Of a stretch of DNA of 64,000 nt, positions 1-11,726 are shown one piece after another; the first letter of the stretch is position 1; every line of letters starts with the position of its first letter. The notes under the pieces are model-generated. The model searched no databases. It saw nothing but the letters and a program-made list of their open reading frames with translations, and was not told where the DNA came from. The position numbers and the translations under genes were made by a program. The stretch is from Nemertoderma westbladi (lineage: Eukaryota; Xenacoelomorpha; Nemertodermatida; Nemertodermatidae): positions 1 through 64,000 of the forward strand of contig JAUCBJ010004661.1 in assembly GCA_032718475.1 (NCBI GenBank), given 5' to 3'.

Positions 1-64
1 CCTGATTTATTTAATTTCGTTTGGATTTTTGGTTAGAACGTTTTAGTGCGACTGTAACGGAAGC

Positions 65-226
65 AGGACAATTCGGTCCCGGACAATTCGGTCCGGATAA
101 TTCGGTCCCGGACATTTCGGTCCCGGACAATTTGGTCCCATTAATTTTGTGTTTTGGGACCGAATTGTCCGGGACCGAATTGTCCGGATACTGACTAGGA
201 CAATTCGGTCCCAAAACATGCATATT
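65..226. repeat. 15-bp tandem/inverted units, left arm of FB1
   Basis: About five forward copies of GGACAATTCGGTCCC (65-140) are followed by two reversed copies (157-190) and one more forward copy (199-213). The unit is nearly palindromic. A single reversed copy lies at the other end of the element (1502-1517). Confidence 0.8.
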
Positions 227-434
227 ATTATTTATTTATCGCGATTGCCAATTGCGCGCAAGCGCTAGTCAAGCTAGCATTTAATTGAATTATCAGTAAA
301 AATGAAATTATTACACAAAACCAAGGAAACAACCCTAGAAACAAAGATGCGAGTAAAAACCAGTTACACTATATAATTCGCTGGCAACAATCTACCAGTT
401 TATTGACACTATTGTTTGTGGGACCTGGGACACA

Positions 435-1454
435 CTACCGTTTATGTACATTAAAAAAATTTAGAATACGATCATGTTTCAAGGTTATTGGCAATGAAGA
501 GTTGTAACATTCTACTATAAAATTCCGTGCAATGCACTGTTGGTTGGTGAGAGAGTTCAGATCTATTCTTCCCAAAAGTGATACTTTGCTGTATCTGTAG
601 GTTAAAAGTGATGAGAGTTTTGGCAGAGGATAATGGAGTGTCGATTTAACATACGTAGAAAAAATCCCAGCGTATTTGTTTGACGCGTTACTGGTTAGCC
701 CGAGGTAAGTGAGGGAAGATTGTATCAGCACGTTTGGGCAGTCTCTCATCCGTAAGATTGCCCCGAGATTGTGCCTAAACAGTTCACAGGATAATGGCCG
801 ACAGTCCAATAAATTGTAGATGATCAAATTGTCCACATATGGGCCTAAGTGAGTGACACTACGCAGCGCTTTCCTGTACGAGATATCGAGTTTTTCTAAT
901 TCCTCTTTTGTCATCATTCCGATCGTGTACTTTAGAGAATGTATGAGTGATGGTAGTGCAACAAGGCGCCACAGGTGCCCTACAGTTTGGCAACTCAGAT
1001 GACGTGTAGTCCAACCACGACGATGAAAGGCATCGGCTAGTCTTGTAGTTGACTGTACGATTTCGTTGAGGACTTGCGAACCAGATGTTCTTGGCAGTTT
1101 ATAGCCAAGAAAGCAGATAAACGGATCAGCTAATATCAAGTTTTGTTTAATGTTGAGGAACAGTGGCACTGAACTTTCAGGTTGATTTTTACCCAATATG
1201 AATGTCCAGATTGTCTTTGATTGCTCAATATTTAGTTTGATTTCACCAAGCTTTGTATTAACTAAACTTATCATATGTTCTAATTCTGCTATGGATTTCC
1301 CAAATATGAGAATATCGTCGGCATAAGCAATTATTTGAAACCATAGATTAATAAGGTTGGAGCTGTCACCCGGTGTCTCAAATGTGGATAAAACGCACCC
1401 TGTATATAATATTGAAGAATATCGGGGATAGAAGGGACCCCTGTTTAATGCCAC
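435..1454 (-). pseudogene. Non-LTR reverse transcriptase, C-terminal fragment
   Basis: A 339-residue minus-strand open frame. It contains the RT catalytic box YADD (residues about 44-47) followed by the family-typical stretch ending near EQSKT. After that come about 250 residues of the thumb and post-RT region typical of LINE proteins. The upstream fingers, palm motifs and endonuclease are absent, so it is a truncated copy. The apparent start lies in noncoding or chimeric sequence and is not a genuine start. The clade is not clear by eye. It lies wholly inside the foldback element FB1. Confidence 0.65.
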
Positions 1455-1533
1455 GTATGAGTTTGATGCCCTCTAAGTCAATACAATATAATATATATTA
1501 ATGGGACCGAATTGTCCTACATCCGACTGTAAC

Positions 1534-1877
1534 CTGCTCCTTTCCTATAATTTATAATAATTAATTTTATGAATTGATTGAATTTGCGAATTTGTCAAGT
1601 TTCCTCTCACTGTCTCGCTCACTGTACTGAGGCGTTTGGGGGATTTCACGCTTATAATGTTATATTAAGAAAGCTATATTAAGATTGATCGATTATACTG
1701 AATGTTTTAAATGGTGTTTCCAAAACTTAAAACCGCTATTTAATAGCACTTTTTTTTAGTTTTCAAGTTATAACAATTTCAATTTAGGGAGACCTATTGA
1801 AATTACTATTACTATGTATAATAAAAGGTCGATTATCTCAAAATATTTTTTTAATGAAATTGTCAACTTCAAAACCC
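1534..1877. other. AT-rich spacer
   Basis: No gene, repeat array or transposon end is recognised between FB1 and the minisatellite. Confidence 0.5.
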
Positions 1878-4856
1878 TACTACGAGTACCCTCGGGTAGT
1901 AGATAGGAGTACCGCCCACCCCTACTCTTGGGTAGCAGATAGGAGTAGCGCCCACCCCTACCCTCGGGTAGCAGATAGGAGTTGCACCCACCACTACCCT
2001 CGGGTAGCAGATAGAAGTAGCGCCCAGCCCTACCCTCGGGTAGCAGATAGGAGTTGCACCCACCACTACCCTCGGGTAGCAGATAGGAGTAGCGCCCACC
2101 TCTACCCTCGGGTAGCAGATAGGAGTTGCACCCACCCCTACCCTCGGGTAGCAGATAGGAGTAGCGCCCACCTCTTCCTTCGGGTAGCAGATAGAAGTAG
2201 CGCCCACTACTACCCTCGGGTAGCAGATAGAAGTAGCGCCCACCCCTACCCTCGGGTAGCAGATAGGAGTTGCACCCACCACTACCCTCGGGTAGCAGAT
2301 AGGAGTAGCGCCCACCCCTACCCTCGGGTAGCAGATAGGAGTTGCACCCACCCCTACCCTCGGGTAGCAGATAGGAGTTGCACCCACCACTACCCTCGGG
2401 TAGCAGATAGGAGTAGCGCCCACCCCTACCCTCGGGTAGCAGATAGGAGTTGCACCCACCACTACCCTCGGGTAGCAGATAGGAGTTGCACCCACCACTA
2501 CCCTCGGGTAGCAGATAGGAGTAGCGCCCACCCCTACCCTCGGGTAGCAGATAGGAGTTGTACCCACCACTACCCTCGGGTAGCAGATAGGAGTAGCGCC
2601 CACCCCTACCCTCGGGTAGCAGATAGGAGTTGCACCCACCAGTACCCTCGGGTAGCAGATAGGAGTAGCGCCCACCCCTGCCCTCGGGTAGCAGATAGGA
2701 GTTGCAACCACCCCTACCCTCGGGTAGCAGATAGGAGTTGCACCCACCACTACCCTCGGGTAGCAGATAGGAGTAGCGCCCACCCCTACCCTCGGGTAGC
2801 AGATAGGAGTTGCACCCACCACTACCCTCGGGTAGCAGATAGGAGTTGCACCCACCACTACCCTCGGGTAGCAGATAGGAGTAGCGCCCACCCCTACCCT
2901 CGGGTAGCAGATAGGAGTTGTACCCACCAGTACCCTCGGGTAGCAGATAGGAGTAGCGCCCACCCCTGCCCTCGGGTAGCAGATAGGAGTTGCAACCACC
3001 ACTACCTTCGGGTAGCAGATAGGAGTAGCGCCCACCCCTACCCTCGGGTAGCAGATATGAGTAGCGCCTACCCCTACCTTCGGGTAGCAGATAGGAATAG
3101 CGCCCACCCCTTCCCTCGGGTAGCAGATAGGAGTTGCACCCACCACTACCCTCGGGTAGCAGATAGGAGTAGCGCCCACCCCTACGCACGGGTAGCAGAT
3201 AGGAGTAGCACCCACCCCTACCTTCGGGTAGCAGATAGAAGTAGCTCCCACCCCTACCATCGGGTAGCAGATAGGAGTAGCGCCCACCCTTACCTTCGGG
3301 TAGCAGATATGAGTAGCGCCCACCCCTACCCTCGGGTAGCAGATAGGAGTTGCACCCACCACTACCCTCGGGTAGCAGATAGAGCGCCCACCCCTACCCT
3401 CGGGTAGCAGATAGGAGTTGCACCCACCCCTACCCTCGGGTAGCAGATAGGAGTTGCACCCACCACTACCCTCGGGTAGCAGATAGGAGTAGCGCCCACC
3501 CCTACCCTCGGGTAGCAGATAGGAGTTGCACCCACCACTACCCTCGGGTAGCAGATAGGAGTTGCACCCACCACTACCCTCGGGTAGCAGATAGGAGTAG
3601 CGCCCACCCCTACCCTCGGGTAGCAGATAGGAGTTGTACCCACCACTACCCTCGGGTAGCAGATAGGAGTAGCGCCCACCCCTACCCTCGGGTAGCAGAT
3701 AGGAGTTGCACCCACCAGTACCCTCGGGTAGCAGATAGGAGTAGCGCCCACCCCTGCCCTCGGGTAGCAGATAGGAGTTGCAACCACCACTACCTTCGGG
3801 TAGCAGATAGGAGTAGCGCCCACCCCTACCCTCGGGTAGCAGATATGAGTAGCGCCTACCCCTACCTTCGGGTAGCAGATAGGAATAGCGCCCACCCCTT
3901 CCCTCGGGTAGCAGATAGGAGTTGCACCCACCACTACCCTCGGGTAGCAGATAGGAGTAGCGCCCACCCCTACCCTCGGGTAGCAGATAGGAGTTGCGCC
4001 CACCACTACCCTCGGGTAGCAGATAGGAGTAGCGCCCACCCCTACCCTCGGGTAGCAGATAGGAGTTGCACCCACCACTACCCTCGGGTAGCAGATAGGA
4101 GTAGCAACCACCCCTACCTTCGCGTAGCAGATAGGAGTAGCGCCCTCCCCTATGCTCGGGCAGCAGGTAGGAGTAGCACCCACCCCTACCTTCGGGTAGC
4201 AGATAGGAGTAGCGCCCACACCTACAATCGGGTACCAGATAGGAGTAGCGCCCACCCCTACCCTCGGGTAGCAGATAGGAGTAGCACCCACCCCTACCTT
4301 CGGGTAGCAGATAGAAGTAGCTCCCACCCCTACCATCGGGTAGCAGATAGGAGTAGCGCCCACCCTTACCTTCGGGTAGCAGATATGAGTAGCGCCCACC
4401 CCTACCCTCGGGTATCAGATAGAAGTAGCGCCCACCCCTACGCTCGAATAGGAGATAGGAGTAGCGCCCACCACTACCCTCCGGTAGCAGATAGGAGTAG
4501 CGCCCACCCCTACCTTCGGGTAGCAGATAGGAGTAGTAGCTCCCACCCCTACCTTAGGGTAGCAGATAGGAGTAGCGCCCACCCCTACCTTCGGGTAGCA
4601 GACAGGAGTAGCGCCCCCCCCTACCTTCGGGTAGCAGATAGGAGTAGCGCCCACCCCTACCCTCGGGTAGCAGATAGGAATAGTAGCTCCCACCCCTACC
4701 TTAGGGTAGCAGATAGGAGTAGCGCCCACCCCTACCTTCGGGTAGCAGACAGGAGTAGCGCCCACCCCTACCTTCGGGTAGCAGACAGGAGTAGCGCCCA
4801 CCCCTACCCTCGGGTAGCAGATAGGAGTAGCGCCCACCCCGACATTCGGGAAGCAG
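1878..4856. repeat. 36-bp minisatellite, about 83 units
   Basis: Units of 36 bp begin GGTAGCAGATAGGAGT. There are two main variants (AGTAGCGCCCACCCC and AGTTGCACCCACCAC) that often alternate to give a 72-bp period. A marked run near 2989 recurs at 3777, 788 bp later, which is 22 units minus a 4-bp deletion near 3380. Another run near 3205 recurs at 4281. A 39-bp variant with 3 extra bases occurs near 4533 and 4683. Because 36 is divisible by three and the unit lacks stops, long open frames appear on both strands (for example 1797-3407 plus, 1768-3189 minus). I regard these as artefacts of the repeat, not genes. Confidence 0.95.
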
Positions 4857-6126
4857 CTATCGAAAGAGGAGCCTTCGGGTCGCCTCCAGCTGCGGCCCAA
4901 TGTTTGCTTGCTATTTTAAGGAACAGTGGAATTCAACAAGCGCAGTGGCGATACGTTTTCCATACGGAAAGTCGCGCTACGGATACGTAACGCTTCTTTG
5001 ATAGTCGCGGTACGGTTACGTAACCCTTTTTTTTATAGTCGTGATACGGCTACTCTCCTTGGAAACTCACCTTGGAAAGAGCTGTTGAATTCTTCATTTT
5101 TCTCCCTTTTATCTTTCTGAATTCCAAGTTGAAACTGGTAATTCTGGTGGAATTGAAAATAAGTATTTTAATTACGCAAGTTATTAAAAATACGTGGTAA
5201 AATAGTTCGTTGTGGGGGTCTTTATATAGAAATGCGAGATGAGATTAATACGAATAATCTGTTGATAGACTGTCTGAAGTAACCTACTGCACCGATACAT
5301 TAAATTCGCGGAAGTTATATAAACAAACACTTTATATCGCAACCAGAGTTTGGGAGTCTCAAAACGAAAGCAAATATCAAACAAACACAGCCCATGATAT
5401 ACATTTAGCGTGGGGTGAATCTGTTTACATGTTGTAGATATTATACCGCATATTGGGAATTGGGATTGGGATTATCACGATATTGTTAATCTGTCTGAAG
5501 TGCGGTAACAACACATTAAAATCGCGGATGTTATATAAACAAACACTTTACATCGCTATATACCAGAGGTTTACTATATAATTTTATATGTGTCTCAAAT
5601 CCAAATCAAATAATAACATGTATCTGTTTACATGTTGGTGCGCACATTGAAAAATACCAGATTATTTTTAATCTGTCTGCAGTTCCGTACCGACACATAC
5701 ACACATTTCGCGGAAGTTGTATAAACATCAAAGAAATCCAAGACACGGTTTAGATTACATACAATCATATGTAACGACAAGATCACTATGATGCATAACC
5801 GTCTGGCTACACAGTTCGCGTTCAGCCATATAACTCCACAATTCCTGCGTTTTCATGACTACTGACTTTCAGTAGACGTTGACGGAATACCAAAGGCTGA
5901 TTGACCATCACGTGTCCTCTCTTCTGCCGGCTGTCATTGAACTAAGTCAGGTACGCGCTGATGAGTTCTACTATATGGCAGTGGTCGGTAAGAGTCATCC
6001 ATAGTGTCTGCAGGGTGGCACTGGGACTTAGCAGATCTCGGTTTCTACCCTACCGAGAATGTACATTGCAATGCTAGTTCATCAACTAGTTTATTAATAC
6101 ACCACTCTAACCTAAATTATCTATAT
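4857..6126. other. Noncoding region with degenerate repeats
   Basis: No convincing gene. It starts with the minisatellite's downstream flank and short repeats of a TACGGNTACGTAAC-like motif (4970-5060). It then holds the three-copy repeat at 5235-5720 described separately. Confidence 0.5.
5235..5720. repeat. Three diverged tandem copies of a 150-230 bp unit
   Basis: The string AATCTGT, then CGCGGA(A/T)GTT and TATAAACA, recurs near 5250-5330, 5490-5550 and 5665-5735. The intervening AT-rich sequence includes the recurrent phrase ACAAACACTTTA. This suggests an old tandem duplication. Confidence 0.55.
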
Positions 6127-6575
6127 TAACTCCTGCATCCCGTAGTGCATTTAGAAACAGTGCCGGGACTACCCTGTTGCTTATTGTATTGCTGATTCTA
6201 TTGGACCTACGTGCAGCCTTCAACGTGATTGACCACTCAATCCTACTTAAAACACTAGAGAATAAATATGGAGGTTACACTAAATTTGATTAAATACTAT
6301 CACAGTGGCAGTTCTTGGAATTAATTGCTAAAACACTGTCCGAAGCAAAGTGTCTGAGATATTGAGTTCCTCAAGGTGCGGCGTTAGTGACATTCTTCTT
6401 TAATATTTGCACAAGATCTCACTAAAGTTATTGGTAAACCGCAATACAGCCTATTTACAGATGATACACAACTATATCTTAAATCTTTATCAGGGAGCAT
6501 TGCAAGTTAGTGCAGAATGTATATCGGATATTAAGTTGCGGATGAATAAACATTTCATGAAAATGAACTCTGATT
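6127..6575 (+). pseudogene. Decayed CR1/L2-type LINE reverse transcriptase
   Basis: Translation across several stops and frame changes gives the LINE signatures LLDLRAAFNVIDHSILL (about 6197), VPQGAAL (about 6366) and a FTDDTQLYL-like YADD box (about 6455). It then runs into the usual post-RT region. It is an old inactive relic with no intact frame. Confidence 0.65.
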
Positions 6576-7227
6576 AATCGCTAACGATTATTTGGCAGAA
6601 TTGGCATCACAATACAGGCCCGCGCGAGATCTCCGTTCTACAAATCAACATATTTTACTAGTTACATAATATCGTGTCGGTCAGTGTCAGTCTGTGTTGT
6701 ATATCGCTTATTGCGCTCCTTAATGTGTGTTTATTATATATTGTACTGTCCCTTTTACTTCCGACTTTAACTCAATTCTTACGATAAATAAATTCCACTG
6801 CAACTGGTTTGCGTTCTTGAGTATATATATATATATGTAATATCATATTTAACACTACGGAGTTAGAGCTTTCTCCCCCACTCCATGAATAATTAGATCC
6901 CCACAGGGACTGGAGAAAGCAGAACAGGCTCTACTGCTGTCCGTAATAAATTTACCTTCATAGAAGATTTGATTAGTAGTGTAATTATTAGATGTAATGC
7001 AGACCATTGCTAATGCATTGCTTTTTTCCTTCGTATGAAGAAGTCTTCAACAGCAGATATCGGAATCCACAACCGCTTATTTTAGAACGTTAAATTAGTC
7101 CGCAAAGTTTATTGGAGTTTTCCCATTTCTGTTATACAGTATCTCTATTTCTACTACCCCAACTGCACAATTTCGTCTTATTCATAAATATAAATAAAAA
7201 ATGATAAAATAACCTTTGTAGGAACCC
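6576..7227. other. AT-rich spacer
   Basis: Contains a short TA microsatellite near 6820. No gene or transposon end is recognised. Confidence 0.45.
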
Positions 7228-7499
7228 TTCATTGTGTCAAGTACAAGGCACACATCTCCAACCAGACATTATATAACATTGGAGGTGTCTCATTGGTACC
7301 TCTAAGCTTGACACTAGCTTGCATGATATTACTTTCGCCGTGAGGACCAGCCAGTGCATAATCTTCATTGATACGTATCTTAAAGGACACTGGGCTTGAA
7401 GATGCGGATGATCTAGCAAATGTCATGGGTGAAAGGGGGTTGTGGCGGTGCAACTTTGTCGATAAGCCGGCACAGCATTCTTAATATATTATTGAATAT
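7228..7499 (+). pseudogene. RTE-like LINE fragment, left of E1
   Basis: It matches the last part of the RTE-like RT seen at 24360-24686, with an internal deletion after GACACTAG. It includes the stop region ending CAGCATTCTTAA at 7472-7483. The copy continues on the far side of E1 at 19668, so E1 inserted into its 3' untranslated region. Confidence 0.85.
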
Positions 7500-8711
7500 T
7501 GTTCGCGCTTTCAGACCTTTGGCAGTTTAACCCACCAAATTAAGATGTCTTCTAGATATTAAATCGGTTTTTAGTCTATGACAAGTATTTGATTCACTAC
7601 ACTAGTCGAAACCAATCTGTGCGCGATCATTCACCCGCTGGATATTCCCGGGAGATTGGGTTCGACGGTTTAATTTTATTGCTATGTAAGCCTAATGTAT
7701 TATTCGACTGACAGTATTATATAATCTCTGACAATATTATTTACCTTCGGGAATATTAACAGTTCCTTTAGGACGTGGCGCTCTATCTATATAAACAGAG
7801 TTATGACTTAAACTACTCACAACGATATGGCTTAGTTACAATTCACATATATGGCGCATTCTTTAGGAAATGCTTCGTTATCAGTCTCACTCATACACAA
7901 TGCTGCACAATACTGCACACTGATCTGCCGATCTTCACTGATTTTAGTCACATATAAAAGGAACACGGACCGAATCATGTAGGGTCTATCAAATAACATT
8001 AGATTCACTTCAAACCACTCAACATAGGTCGCAATCATTTATCTGTAACCTTTCTCTCTTACCTTCGGTATATCAAGAATATTGGGTTTTCGGGGTTATT
8101 TGTCGTTATTCCAAATATAATAATTCATCAACCATATTATGAAGAACTGACAGTAAATAGCAGTATAACAATATAAAAGTATGCACAGTGTTACACAGTA
8201 TGCAGTGTATGCAGTACTGCAGTATGCAGTATGCAGACATCAGACATCAGTTTGTTATGATAACGGATATATGTCCTTATAATTAAGCCTACTAGTGTAA
8301 GACTAAAAACTGAAAACACGGAGGTGCCAAAAGCCGGTTCTTAGGCTCTGGGCAAAACATAACACTGAACTACTGAGTTTCTGTATACACCTCCAACACA
8401 GAGACAACAAACGCTCTGATTGGTCAACCTGAACAACGAGAGAACAAAGAACAAAGAAACGTCGACGTGGCAATATCAGCTGCTAGCCGTCGTCATGGTA
8501 GCGACACTGTTTTCAAGAGTATCGAGCTTTTACGTCACGGAATTACGGATTATGTCCTCTAAAGTACAAATACAGAAGAAATAGCTTTTATGTCCGCTAA
8601 AACACCAGTACAGCAAGGACACGGCCTTTTTATGCCTGGTAAACCAACTACAGAGTATTTTACGGGAAAAATAAGGAAAAATAACCGGACAATTCAGCAA
8701 AAGCTTTTACA
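7500..8711 (-). repeat. E1 3' LTR
   Basis: Direct repeat of 18456-19667. The adjacent interior bases 8712-8719 read GGGAGCGG in sense, a short polypurine tract. A TATAAAAGG box near 7953 points opposite to the coding strand. Confidence 0.92.
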
Positions 8712-8789
8712 CCGCTCCCAGAAAATGGGATTTTCAGTCTATAAAATATAAAAATCACAGTTTCTAAAACATAAAGATACTCTAAACAG

Positions 8790-9014
8790 TTAGTCTTTCT
8801 TACGCAGACGGCGTTTACGCAGTTTTTTTGAGGCTAGCAAGAGTCTTTTTCTCTTTGGGGGGAGCCACTTTACTAGGAGGGCCATAACTCCTGGGTGAAG
8901 GGTGCAATATGATTGCATCAGAAGGTGTAGGATTGTGGTCGAGGTATCCGCCGTTTCGATATGCTTCTCCTCGAGCTGATTTTCCTCCGCTCGTAGCTGG
9001 ATACGTTCATCCAA
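8790..9014 (-). pseudogene. E1 copy of accessory frame B (basic tail), broken
   Basis: Homologous to the conserved frame B of E2 (27043-27249) and E3 (35897-36112). E1 keeps the GKSARGEAYRNG-like core in one frame, but one extra A in a homopolymer near 8825 shifts the frame. The lysine/arginine-rich end KKLRKRRLRKKD is then read from a different frame. An in-frame TGA also lies upstream. I consider this copy inactivated. Confidence 0.5.
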
Positions 9015-9770
9015 AAACTCTCGCAGAGAATAGGATCGTCCAAGTTCGATAACTTCTTAGAGATTCTGGATTTCCCAATCGAATTGAGATAAGGCCAATT
9101 CGTTTATCGATTGGACTTACTGTTATAACTTACGTTTATCTGAACAAACGCAGGTTTCTTTTTTGATCTTTATAGAATAGCGTTTAACTCGTTTCGTACA
9201 ACGCTCTCCTTCACCTTGATGAGGGGTTGTATCGCGTTAAACGGGGACGACCATACGGTTGGATAGTGATATTAGGTGTCTGCGTCACAATCCGGCTAGG
9301 TAAGATGGGCGGCTAGCTAGAAATCACTGTCGGAGTGTTACCGATTAATTGTTAGGGTAGCACTAGATCTTTGAACAGTGAATACAGTCCGCGAGGATCC
9401 GCGACACCACCAGGATCGCAGGTCTGAGGTCCAACTAAGGAATGAGGAGGTTTGACCGAGTATTCCGGGACTCTGATCGTAGGTTTACTCCAGGATCGTT
9501 CGAGCCGAGTGAGCATAGGTGATACGTCAACAAGTTTCGGTTTACGTGGATGTTTATGTCTTTCCGTTTATTAGTTGGGTCTAGGGCATTTATCGTAATA
9601 ATACCAAAGACGCACGTCTGGTAGGGTAAACGCGGGTGATATTTATTTGTTGTTACAATGCTTCTATCAAGAATTCCAAATATACGTTGGAGTTACCGCG
9701 TCCATTTGTTTCTTTAGTGTCTTTTCTTTCGAGTCGATTTCGAATAGAATTTTCGCATTCGAATTTCAGT

Positions 9771-10152
9771 TTATGGTTCCGACTCCGCTGGGCAGGATAT
9801 ATAGTCGACATAGTCCGTATTGTGTAAATCGATAGGATGACCAGTAGTTAAGAAGCCCATATACGTACCATTACGCCGCGTATATCGAGCAGCGAATTTT
9901 CTATAGTCCAACTCGCGCGAGCTGCTCTTGGGACATTGGCGGTTCGATATAACGACCATCGTCCTCCGCAGCAGTTGGACTAACGTCGCCGCGTATTAAG
10001 CTATCAACAAACGCTTGTAAAAGTAGAGTATATCGCTCCCCGATACCAAGACCATCTTCTATCAACTCCGTCATATCTGCTATATATGAGTTTATCCATA
10101 TTATAATGAGTCCACATTTAGGCGAGCGGGCGTCGCTGCCTACCCCAATCAA
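9771..10152 (-). pseudogene. E1 copy of accessory frame A, frameshifted
   Basis: Matches frame A of E2 (28069-28452) almost exactly, including MTELIEDGLGIGERYTL and YIEPPMSQEQLAR. It lacks 2 bp in a GCGC run near 9914, so the protein is split between two overlapping frames (9901-10152 and 9771-9959). The product has no recognised family. It lies between the pol remnant and the 3' LTR, where some LTR elements carry an extra gene. Confidence 0.55.
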
Positions 10153-11726
10153 CCCCCGGACAGTACGAGATCCTCAGCGCCGATGTGTCGTCGCCGCTGT
10201 ACTTTCGCCAACGACGTAGCCGCACAACGACAACGACAACCGGCACAAGTCACTCGACTGTCCGTCCCAAAGGCTTAGATGTACTTCAGGTTTTCCTTGG
10301 AGAGTTAGGTTACTTTTACGATTGCGACTAGCTACTGTAAACACACCTTAGCAGTAACATTCACCTATAAACTCACAAATACCACACAACTGGTCACAAC
10401 TACGCACATTCGGGCCATTTGTCCGTTAGTCAATGCCTTCCAGAATGTCACTGTATTATTATGTATCCTTGGATACTAGTAGTGCGCTATTTATTCCCTA
10501 TGCTATTCAATGGGACAAGCTTTCTATTGTTCTTTTAACTCAATTCTAATTCTAGCGTGGTTGTTGCTATGGTGACATTATGCAAAGCTAGCGGTAGAAT
10601 TAGGGTAATTCCAATGCATACAGATCTGGGATGTTATTTAATAGTATTCTTTAATAGTCAATGTTCTGTTTTATACATGACTTTATGAATTTTATCGGCT
10701 ATTGACTATGTTTGGGAGACTTTCGCACACTCATATGCATAATAAGATAAATCTCCGCTCCCTTGATCTATTAATTAATGGAATTTTGGGAATGTTATAA
10801 ATTGCGTAAAAATGGCAATTTATTAAATTCATTAAAAGGCATGAATTTAAATTTATTCCCTGAAATTTTATTATTTGATAATTAAATGGACATATTTTGA
10901 TTCTAGAACATGTCTGGGGACACAAGATCCTTAATTCTATGACAATTGTCTTTTTAAGAATATCGGTAAATGCTACGATATCTTAATTGACTAGAATTGT
11001 TGAAGGATCTGAATTTTACAGATTTTGATTTATTAGATTTGCAAATATTAAATAATTAATATTTGAGATGGGCACCGATTTATTCCAGAACTTGTCTGGG
11101 GACGTTAACCACTGATTCTAGAATTTGTCTTTCAAGTATATCGGTGGGTGCCGCGATATCTTAATCGACTAGAATTACAGATGGTCAAAGGGTTTAACAG
11201 ATTTATTTTGCGTGATACGCTACTGTTAAAGGGACATCACGCTACTATATGTATTATTTAATATACGGTATGAGAGCAATATCGCACGAAGCAATGTCAG
11301 TGTGAAGAGGCAAGTCGTTTCCAAGGTCTACCCAGAGCTTGGTTTAGCCGAGACACGAGGATCTGAACTTTGCATTCCTAATACTCTGCCTACCAATAAT
11401 ACTTAAATATAGTAGTGGCTTTATTGTACTTTAATAAGTACAGACATTTCATCTTACTGTAGTTACGTATTTATAATATGATACGGACAGTAAGGAAGGA
11501 GAAAAAGAATTATTTCTTGCCGTCGCATTAAATATAATATATACGTAATTAAGTAATAAACGCGAATATATATTGCACTAATCTACTAAATAATCGCTAA
11601 AATAACATTCTACTGAATAAAATTAAAGAAAACGATTATAATAAAATTACATAGTAATACATACAGAAATATAAAAATAATAAAATAATATAAAATAATA
11701 GAGTCACACACCCACTCCATATGTTG
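10153..11726 (-). other. E1 3' noncoding region with internal duplication
   Basis: No open frame of note. Two related stretches about 180 bp apart (10897-10999 and 11079-11175) share GTCTGGGGAC and ATATCTTAAT-GACTAGAATT. The same pair is present in E2 and E3, so this is part of the family's structure. Confidence 0.6.

Larger units (their letters stand above)
59..1524. mobile_element. Foldback-type transposon FB1 carrying an RT fragment
   Basis: The ends are inverted (GGAAGCAGGACAATTCGG at 59; GGATGTAGGACAATTCGG read backwards from 1524). They are flanked by the 9-bp direct repeat GACTGTAAC at 50-58 and 1525-1533, which fits a target-site duplication. The left arm is a degenerate array of 15-bp units in both orientations; the right arm has about one unit. 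Tandem 15-bp arm units and 8-9 bp duplications are features of known foldback elements such as sea-urchin TU and Drosophila FB. The loop carries a minus-strand RT fragment. No transposase is visible, so it would be non-autonomous. The family assignment is inference. Confidence 0.6.

Noticed and set aside
1878-4856. Possible CRISPR-like array (36-bp period)
   Set aside because: Units are contiguous variants with no unique spacers, and the context is animal DNA.
1768-4990. Long open frames with 12-residue repeats (PRVADR, GVGATPICYP, YSYLLPEG types) on both strands
   Set aside because: They follow from a stop-free 36-bp repeat whose length is divisible by three. Several frames are equally open, and the 4-bp deletion near 3380 breaks them.
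7775-8038. Short frames repeated at 7775, 18731, 26039 and 52452 (MALYLYKQSYDLNYSQ type) and their reverse-strand partners
   Set aside because: They lie inside LTRs and recur only because the LTRs are repeated. No sign of coding constraint.
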